Shown in pieces: positions 58,518 to 64,000 of a stretch of 64,000 bases of DNA (its first letter is position 1; every line of letters starts with the position of its first letter). The stretch covers positions 62,001 to 126,000 of the forward strand of contig NZ_WNXZ01000005.1 in NCBI RefSeq assembly GCF_009733845.1. The letters are read 5' to 3'. The DNA comes from Pseudactinotalea terrae. GTDB lineage: Bacteria; Actinomycetota; Actinomycetes; Actinomycetales; Beutenbergiaceae. A program made the position numbers and the translations under genes. The notes beneath the pieces are model-generated. The model was not told the origin of the DNA, did not search any database, and saw only the letters and a program-made list of their open reading frames with translations.

Positions 58518-61163
58518 ATGACGCAGCAGCGCTACCTGTACGACCTCGCCGACGGAGACGCTTCGATGAAGGCTCTCCTCGGCGGCAAGGGTGCAGGCGT
58601 CGCGCAGATGATGCGCCTGGGTGTCCCCGTCCCGGACGGGTTCACGGTGACCACCGCGGCCTGCGTGGACACGATGTCCAACGACGGCGACTGGCCGGCC
58701 GGGTTGTGGGAGGAGACCCTCGCCGCGCTCGCCCGCCTGGAGGAGCGCACCGGGCGCGGCTTGGGCGACCCGCAGCGGCCGCTGCTGGTCTCGGTGCGGT
58801 CCGGCGCCGTGGTCTCGATGCCCGGGATGATGGACACGATCCTCAACCTCGGCATCGGCGACGCGACCGTGGATGCCCTCGGCCGGGAGGCCGGGGACCC
58901 GAGGTTCGCGTGGGACTCCTACCGCCGGTTCCTGCAGATGTACGGCGAGGTCGTCGAGGGCGTGCCGGCCCACCTGTACGAGGACGCGCTGACCGCCCTC
59001 AAGCGCAGCCGCGGCGCCGCGTCCGACACCGATCTGTCCACCGATGACCTGCGCGAGCTGGTCGGGACGTTCAAGGCGGTCAGCCGCAGCCACATCGGCG
59101 CGGACCTGCCCACCGACCCCACGGAAGCTCTCCACCGGGCCATCGACGCCGTCTTCAGGTCCTGGCTGAATCCCCGCGCCGGCGTCTACCGGCGCGCCAA
59201 CGGCATCCCCGACAGCCTGGGCACCGCCGTCAACGTCATGCAGATGGTGTTCGGCAACCGCGGCGACACCTCCGCGACCGGCGTCTGCTTCACCCGCAAC
59301 CCCGCCACGGGCGCCAAGGAGCTGTACGGGGAGTTCCTGCTCAACGCTCAGGGTGAGGACGTGGTGGCCGGCATCCGCACGCCGCGGCCGCTCGCCGAGA
59401 TGGAGCAGCTGCTGCCGGAGGCCTACCGGCAGCTGATCGAGGTGATGGGCACGCTCGAGTCGTACTACCGGGACATGCAGGACATCGAGTTCACGGTCGA
59501 GGACGAGCAGCTGTACCTGCTGCAGACCCGGGGCGGCAAGCGCACCGCCGCGGCCGCGCTGAAGGTGGTGCGTGACCTCGTCGAGGAAGGCGTCCTCACC
59601 CGTGAGGAAGCGATCGACCGCATCGAGCCGGGGCAGCTCGACCAGCTCCTGCACCCCGCGCTCGGCGCGCACGGCCAGACCCCGGTCACGCGCGGGCTCG
59701 CCGCCTCCCCGGGTGCCGCGGTCGGTGAGGTCGTCTTCGACTCGCTGGTGGCCGAGCGGCGCGGCAAGGCCGGCGACGCCGTCGTGCTGGTCCGGTGGGA
59801 GACCACCCCGGACGACATCGCCGGCACGCTCGTGGCCCAGGGCGTGCTGACCGCGCACGGCGGCATGACCTCGCACGCCGCGGTGGTCGCACGCGGCATG
59901 GGCAAGCCCTGTGTTGCAGGCGCCTCCGAGATCGACATCGACGTCGAGGGCAAGACGCTCACGATCGGTGACCTCACGCTGACCGAGGGCGATCTCATCA
60001 CCCTCGACGGCTCCACCGGCGAGGTCTTCGCCGGCGCGCTCGAGCTGGTCGCTCCGCAGATCAACGACGACTTCGCCACCGTGGTCGGTTGGGCCGACGA
60101 GATCCGCCGCCTCGGCGTGCGCGCCAACGCCGACAACGGCCCCGACGCTGCCAAGGCCCGGGAGTTCGGCGCCGAGGGCATCGGGTTGTGCCGCACCGAG
60201 CACATGTTCATGGAGGCCGACCGGCTCCCTGCTGTCCGCACGATGATCCTGGCGAGCGACGATGCCGAGCGTGCCGCCGCTCTGGCGGAGATCCTGCCGA
60301 TGCAGCAGGCGGACTTCGAGGCGATCCTCGAGGCGATGAGCGGGCTGCCGGTCACGATCCGGCTGCTCGACCCGCCGCTCCACGAGTTCCTGCCGAGCCT
60401 GGTGGACCAGGCGCTCGAGGTGCAGCGGCTCGAGCTCGGCGCGGACACGCACCCGACCGATCTGCGGCACGCTCGCGCCTTGCTGGCCCAGATCAAGAAG
60501 CTCACCGAGCAGAACCCGATGCTCGGCACCCGCGGTGTCCGGCTCGCGCTGCTCTATCCCGAGATCCCCCAGATGCAGGTGCGTGCAATCGCCCGGGCAG
60601 CCCTCGCCGTCGCCGACCGGGGCGGAGACCCGCAGGTCGAGATCATGGTGCCGCTCGTCGCGTACGCCGAAGAGCTGCGGCGGATGCGCGCGATCATCAC
60701 CGAGACGCTCGCGCAGGAGCTCGCCAGCGTCGGCAGGTCGCTCGACATCCCGATCGGCACGATGATCGAGCTGCCGAGAGCCGCCGTCGTGGCCGATCAG
60801 ATCGCCGCGTACGCCGACTTCTTCTCGTTCGGTACCAACGACCTCACCCAGACCGGCATCGGCATCTCGCGCGACGACGCCGAGGGCGCGTTCCTGTCGA
60901 CCTACATCGAGGGCGACCTCGTGCCCACCAACCCGTTCTCGTCGATCGACGTCGACGGGATCGGCGGCCTCGTCGGCATCGGCGCCGAGCGCGGTCGCAG
61001 CACCAAACCCGACCTCAAGCTCGGCGTCTGCGGCGAGCACGGCGGCGACCCGGCCTCGATCGCGCTGTTCGAGAAGCTCGGCCTCACCTACGTCTCGTGC
61101 TCCCCCTACCGCGTCCCGATCGCGCGGTTCGCGGCCGCGCAGGCGGCGCTCGCCGCCCGCTGA
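58518..61163 (+). CDS. ppdK: Pyruvate, phosphate dikinase
   Basis: 881-residue enzyme interconverting pyruvate + ATP + Pi and PEP + AMP + PPi, allowing PPi-linked glycolysis or gluconeogenesis. An N-terminal ATP-grasp domain (LLGGKGAGVAQM, VSVRSGAVVSMPGMMDT) is followed by the swivelling domain with Thr451-Ser452-His453 in HGGMTSHAAVVARGMG (Thr is the PDRP target, His the phosphocarrier). The C-terminal PEP barrel carries EGIGLCRTEHMF and Cys838 in LGVCGEHGGDP. ATG 58518 has GGAG 9 nt upstream; a GTG three codons earlier overlaps that site. Confidence 0.96.
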   Translation: MTQQRYLYDLADGDASMKALLGGKGAGVAQMMRLGVPVPDGFTVTTAACVDTMSNDGDWPAGLWEETLAALARLEERTGRGLGDPQRPLLVSVRSGAVVSMPGMMDTILNLGIGDATVDALGREAGDPRFAWDSYRRFLQMYGEVVEGVPAHLYEDALTALKRSRGAASDTDLSTDDLRELVGTFKAVSRSHIGADLPTDPTEALHRAIDAVFRSWLNPRAGVYRRANGIPDSLGTAVNVMQMVFGNRGDTSATGVCFTRNPATGAKELYGEFLLNAQGEDVVAGIRTPRPLAEMEQLLPEAYRQLIEVMGTLESYYRDMQDIEFTVEDEQLYLLQTRGGKRTAAAALKVVRDLVEEGVLTREEAIDRIEPGQLDQLLHPALGAHGQTPVTRGLAASPGAAVGEVVFDSLVAERRGKAGDAVVLVRWETTPDDIAGTLVAQGVLTAHGGMTSHAAVVARGMGKPCVAGASEIDIDVEGKTLTIGDLTLTEGDLITLDGSTGEVFAGALELVAPQINDDFATVVGWADEIRRLGVRANADNGPDAAKAREFGAEGIGLCRTEHMFMEADRLPAVRTMILASDDAERAAALAEILPMQQADFEAILEAMSGLPVTIRLLDPPLHEFLPSLVDQALEVQRLELGADTHPTDLRHARALLAQIKKLTEQNPMLGTRGVRLALLYPEIPQMQVRAIARAALAVADRGGDPQVEIMVPLVAYAEELRRMRAIITETLAQELASVGRSLDIPIGTMIELPRAAVVADQIAAYADFFSFGTNDLTQTGIGISRDDAEGAFLSTYIEGDLVPTNPFSSIDVDGIGGLVGIGAERGRSTKPDLKLGVCGEHGGDPASIALFEKLGLTYVSCSPYRVPIARFAAAQAALAAR

Positions 61164-61182
61164 CGGGCCTGATAATGGACGG

Positions 61183-61863
61183 ATGTCCGCCGCTGAGACC
61201 CCCGACCTCACCGACGGGGTTCCCGACGGCGAACCCGGGCTCTTCGAGATCCCTGCAGGGTCACGCAAGCTCGCCCACCGGGTCGTGCTGCTCACGGGGC
61301 CCTCGGGCTCGGGCAAGTCGTCGCTGAGCCGCCGGCTGGGCGTTCCCACGATCGCGCTCGACGACTTCTACCACGACATCGATCACCCCGGGATGCCGCA
61401 GCGGTACGGCAGCGTCGACTGGGACAGCCCGCTCTCGTGGGACCACGCGGGGGCGCTCGCGGCGCTGCTGCACCTGTGCCGCGAGGGTGAGACAGAGCTG
61501 CCGGTCTACGACATCCCGACCTCCCGCCGCACCGGCGACACCCGGCTGGTCATCGATCGCGACGACCCGATCATCGTCGCCGAGGGCATCTTCGCGGCCG
61601 AGCTCGTCGCGGACCTGCGCAGCGAGGACGTGCTCGCCGACGCGATCTGTCTCGTGCGACCGCGCGTGAGCACGTTCTGGTTCCGCCTGCTCCGGGACTT
61701 CGGCGAGAGCCGCAAGCCCCCGGTGACGTTGCTGCGCCGCGGCAGCGCCCTGCTCCGGGCCGAGCCCACGCTGGTCCGCGGCTGGGTCGAGAAGGGCGCT
61801 CGCCCGCTCTCGCCCGCAGCCGCGGAGGCGGCGATCGGCGCACTCGCCTCCGGCCGCCCCTGA
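61183..61863 (+). CDS. Uridine kinase-like P-loop kinase
   Basis: 226 residues. Walker A GPSGSGKS at 39-46, then IALDDFYHDIDHPG (substrate-binding Asp), VDWDSPLSWDH and VIVAEGIF-type strand IIVAEGIFAAEL, the pattern of uridine kinase/phosphoribulokinase-like proteins. It starts 19 bp after ppdK and could be co-transcribed. Many actinobacteria carry this diverged form; true uridine phosphorylation is likely but not proven from sequence. Confidence 0.82.
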   Translation: MSAAETPDLTDGVPDGEPGLFEIPAGSRKLAHRVVLLTGPSGSGKSSLSRRLGVPTIALDDFYHDIDHPGMPQRYGSVDWDSPLSWDHAGALAALLHLCREGETELPVYDIPTSRRTGDTRLVIDRDDPIIVAEGIFAAELVADLRSEDVLADAICLVRPRVSTFWFRLLRDFGESRKPPVTLLRRGSALLRAEPTLVRGWVEKGARPLSPAAAEAAIGALASGRP

Positions 61864-61867
61864 CCCT

Positions 61868-61940
61868 CGATTTCAACGCACTCTCGACCGATACGCGATT
61901 TCAACGCACTTTCGACATGGTCGACAGTGCGTTGAAATCG
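61868..61940. repeat. Repeat cluster and hairpin between convergent genes
   Basis: The 15-mer CGATTTCAACGCACT occurs at 61868-61882 and 61896-61910 and, inverted, at 61926-61940. The last two form a perfect 15-bp stem with a 15-nt loop. It fills the gap between the kinase and the GH51 gene and probably terminates both; the spare direct copy hints at a mobile REP-like origin. Confidence 0.65.
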
Positions 61941-61945
61941 GTGTC

Positions 61946-63454
61946 TCAGGCGAGGCGCAGGACGCTCCAGGAGATGGGCGGGAGGGTCACGGTGAGCTCA
62001 CCCTCGGCCAGCGCCGCGGTCTCGTTCGCGACCGGGAGCACCGAGGAGTCGTCGTCAGCGGTGGCGGCCCAGGTGTGGTCGTCACTGGTGTAGGTGAGCG
62101 CCTCCACGAGACCGAGCTCCCCCAGAGCTGGCGCTGACACCGTGAGCTCGAGCGGACCCTCGGTGCTGCGGTTGACGGCGAACACCGACACCGCACCCGT
62201 CTCGGGGTCGCGCGTGGCCACGGCGTCGAGCGAGGTGACCTCACCGAACTTCGCGGTGGCGTGCGTCGGCGAGTCGAGCGCCACCTGGAGCACCTCACCC
62301 TGCGCGTGCTTCGCGGTGAGCGAGAACGGGTGGAACGTGGTCTGCTTCCACACCCGCCCGCCCGGCTCGGTCATGATCGGCGCGATCACGTTGACGAGCT
62401 GGGCGAGGCTCGCCGAGTGCACGCGGTCGGTGTGCCGCAGCAGCGAGATCAGCAGCGAGCCGACCACCACGGCGTCGGCCACGTTGTACTTGTCCTCGAG
62501 GATCCGCGGCGCGACCGGCCACTCGTCACCCTTCGCGAGGTCGGTGGCCACGCGGTCCTGGTACCAGACGTTCCACTCGTCGAAGGAGATGTTGATGTGC
62601 TTGCTGTGCTTGCCGGCGGCGCGCACGTAGTCGGCGGCAGCCGCGACCGAGGAGATGAAGTGGTCCATGTCGACGGCGGACGCCAGGAAGCTGGCGAGGT
62701 CGCCGTCCTTCTCCTGGTAGTAGGCGTGCGCCGAGATCAGGTCGACGTTCTCGTAGGTCTCGGCGAGCACGGTCGCCTCCCACGACCCGAAGGTCGGCAT
62801 GCTCGAGTTCGACGACCCGCACACCACGAGCTCGAGATCGGGGTCGACCATCCGCATGGCGTTCGCTGTCTCGTTCGCGAGCCGCGCGTACTCCTCGGCG
62901 GTCTTGTGCCCGATCTGCCAGGGCCCGTCCATCTCGTTGCCGAGGCACCACATGCCGATGCGGTACGGCTCCTCGCGGCCGTTTTCGCGGCGCAGGTCCG
63001 CGAAATGCGTGCCGGTCACGACGTTCGTGTACTCGAGGATGTCGAGCGCCTCCTGCACGCCACGGGTGCCGAGGTTGACAGCCATCATCGGCTCGATGCC
63101 GGCCTTCTCGCACCACCGCATGAACTCGTCCACCCCCACGGTGTTCGGGTCGGTCGAGTGCCACGCGAGGTCCAGCCGCCGCGGCCGCTCCTCGACCGGG
63201 CCCACGCCGTCCTCCCACCGGTAGCCGGAGACGAAGTTGCCGCCCGGGTACCGCACGGTCCCGACGCCGAGCTCCTTGACGAGGTCGATGACGTCCTGGC
63301 GGAAGCCGTCGGCGTCAGCGGTGGGGTGCTCCGGGTCGTGGATGCCGGTGTACACACAGCGGCCGAGGTGCTCGACGAACGAACCGAAGGTCCGCCGCCG
63401 GACCGGCCCGACGACGAAGGCGGGGTCAAGGGTGATGCTGGCGGTTGCAGCCAT
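61946..63454 (-). CDS. GH51 alpha-L-arabinofuranosidase
   Basis: 502-residue cytoplasmic enzyme removing arabinofuranose from arabinoxylan or arabinan oligosaccharides with retention. Acid/base Glu174 lies in MWCLGNEMDGPWQIGH and nucleophile Glu293 in ISFDEWNVWYQD, positions nearly identical to characterised AbfA enzymes; RYPGGNFVSGYRWEDGVGP is also typical. The C-terminal ~120 residues form the beta-sandwich. ATG 63454 is used because GGAG lies 10 nt upstream; ATG three codons earlier is too close to it. No signal peptide. Confidence 0.95.
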   Translation of the reverse strand: MAATASITLDPAFVVGPVRRRTFGSFVEHLGRCVYTGIHDPEHPTADADGFRQDVIDLVKELGVGTVRYPGGNFVSGYRWEDGVGPVEERPRRLDLAWHSTDPNTVGVDEFMRWCEKAGIEPMMAVNLGTRGVQEALDILEYTNVVTGTHFADLRRENGREEPYRIGMWCLGNEMDGPWQIGHKTAEEYARLANETANAMRMVDPDLELVVCGSSNSSMPTFGSWEATVLAETYENVDLISAHAYYQEKDGDLASFLASAVDMDHFISSVAAAADYVRAAGKHSKHINISFDEWNVWYQDRVATDLAKGDEWPVAPRILEDKYNVADAVVVGSLLISLLRHTDRVHSASLAQLVNVIAPIMTEPGGRVWKQTTFHPFSLTAKHAQGEVLQVALDSPTHATAKFGEVTSLDAVATRDPETGAVSVFAVNRSTEGPLELTVSAPALGELGLVEALTYTSDDHTWAATADDDSSVLPVANETAALAEGELTVTLPPISWSVLRLA

Positions 63455-63553
63455 GTCTTCCATTCTCCAAGTGTGGTCGGTCGAACGCGGGCCTGGTGTC
63501 GGTTGTTTGGGTCGAGCGCGGGGATGCTGTCGCTCTCACGCCGAGAACGGCGG

Positions 63554-64000
63554 CTACCGCGCGCTCGGCGGGTCGAGGCGCAGCAGCCGCACCCCGTGGG
63601 CGGGGATCTCCAGGGTGTCGAGGCTGGTCTGCTCCCCGGTCCAGACGTCGACGGCGGAGGGCGCCTGGGGCACGCCGTCGAGCGTGGGCAGGCTCAGCGT
63701 GGTGGCGGACTCACCCAACCAGAAGGCCCCGATCCAGGTGGCCCCGGTCTCGGCGTCACGGGCCCGCCAGAGGCGCGCATCGCCGTCGGAGTAGATCTCC
63801 GCGTTGTCGGTCGAGTGGGACAGGATCCGCAGCACGTGCGGGTTGGTGAGCAGCGCGAAGGTGGCCTCGTCGGTCTCGGGCAGGTGGCCACCCATCATGA
63901 GCGGCGAGCGGCCCAGCACCCACAGGCTCATGAGGGTGCGCTGCTCGTCGGGCGTGAGGCGGGAGTCTCGCGGCTCACCACGCTCGGCGCGGATACCGAT
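63554..64000 (-). CDS. GH27-type alpha-galactosidase, C-terminal part only
   Basis: 149 codons are visible and the N-terminus lies beyond base 64000. The segment LTPDEQRTLMSLWVLGRSPLMMGG, with ALLTNPHVLRIL after it, is the end of the GH27 catalytic barrel, and the rest is the C-terminal beta domain (RLWRARDAETGATWIGAFW to the stop). The catalytic aspartates are outside the window, so family membership is probable but the activity (alpha-galactosidase or beta-L-arabinopyranosidase) is open. Same strand as GH51, 99 bp upstream of its start. Confidence 0.7.
   Translation of the reverse strand: MGIRAERGEPRDSRLTPDEQRTLMSLWVLGRSPLMMGGHLPETDEATFALLTNPHVLRILSHSTDNAEIYSDGDARLWRARDAETGATWIGAFWLGESATTLSLPTLDGVPQAPSAVDVWTGEQTSLDTLEIPAHGVRLLRLDPPSAR

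Noticed and set aside
58389-61349. A 986-residue open frame on the minus strand opposite ppdK
   Set aside because: It is antisense to a complete PPDK with all catalytic motifs; its Arg/Gly/Val/Asp-rich composition is that of a GC-bias shadow.
1-64000. CRISPR array, rRNA, tRNA, prophage genes or intact transposase
   Set aside because: No regularly spaced repeats, no recognisable RNA gene sequence and no integrase or transposase frame were found on reading; small RNAs without obvious structure could be missed.

Overview
The window is about 70% GC. It has short, often 4-bp-overlapping (ATGA/GTGA) operons, many GTG starts, LacI/GntR-controlled sugar operons and a Streptomyces-type xylose isomerase. 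This points to a high-GC Gram-positive actinobacterium, most likely a carbohydrate-degrading Micrococcales member of the Cellulomonas/Promicromonospora/Beutenbergia type. The lineage is inferred from gene content only; no rRNA or tRNA gene was recognised.

Layout. 1-5.7 kb: a GH95 alpha-L-fucosidase (cut by the window edge), xylB and xylA, all leftward, with a divergent LacI regulator. 5.7-7.7 kb: a lower-GC, gene-poor patch with IS-like repeats, a fragment of a LacI gene and two copies of a small 'secreted four-cysteine protein + two-helix membrane protein' module. 7.7-14.3 kb: a tightly coupled leftward nitrite assimilation operon, nirC-nirB-nirD-cobA-(hemD-wHTH)-cbiX; the siroheme methyltransferase lacks a central block. 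14.6-18.6 kb: type III polyketide synthase, methyltransferase and flavoprotein hydroxylase (srsABC-like phenolic lipid genes) facing a UbiA prenyltransferase. 18.6-22.1 kb: a GH4 glycosidase diverging from an oxidoreductase and a TIM-barrel isomerase. 22.2-25 kb: a DUF433 antitoxin with an amber-interrupted DUF5615 toxin, then a decayed and an intact copy of a PQQ-propeller membrane protein. 25-28 kb: a flavoprotein and an SDR.

28.2-37.3 kb: a GntR regulator diverging from a seven-gene myo-inositol catabolic operon (iolC, aldolase, iolB, iolD, mmsA/iolA, iolG, iolE), closed by a strong hairpin. 37.4-41 kb: an ABC-2 exporter with its own NarL-type two-component system. 41-46 kb: a sugar ABC importer (binding protein, two permeases) plus an (alpha/alpha)-toroid protein; its promoter carries the same TGTC-NN-GACA operator as the iol/GntR promoter. 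47-56 kb: an L-rhamnose operon (rhaI, rhaD-SDR fusion, rhaB, a Gfo/Idh oxidoreductase, rhaM) with two paralogous LacI repressors. 56-61.9 kb: an MFS drug exporter, the PPDK regulatory protein with pyruvate phosphate dikinase, and a uridine-kinase-like P-loop kinase. 61.9-64 kb: a GH51 arabinofuranosidase and the C-terminal part of a GH27-type galactosidase.

Taken together the genes release and catabolise plant cell-wall monosaccharides (xylose, arabinose, fucose, galactosides, rhamnose) and inositol. PPDK links glycolysis and gluconeogenesis, and the nir block supplies nitrogen. LacI-type operators (GGNAANCGNTTNCC at 4633, 20080 and 28069; TGAAACGTTTCA at 53761) and the GntR-type site (29013, 45976) suggest small dedicated regulons. 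The least explained material is the 5.7-7.7 kb patch and the shortened siroheme synthase.
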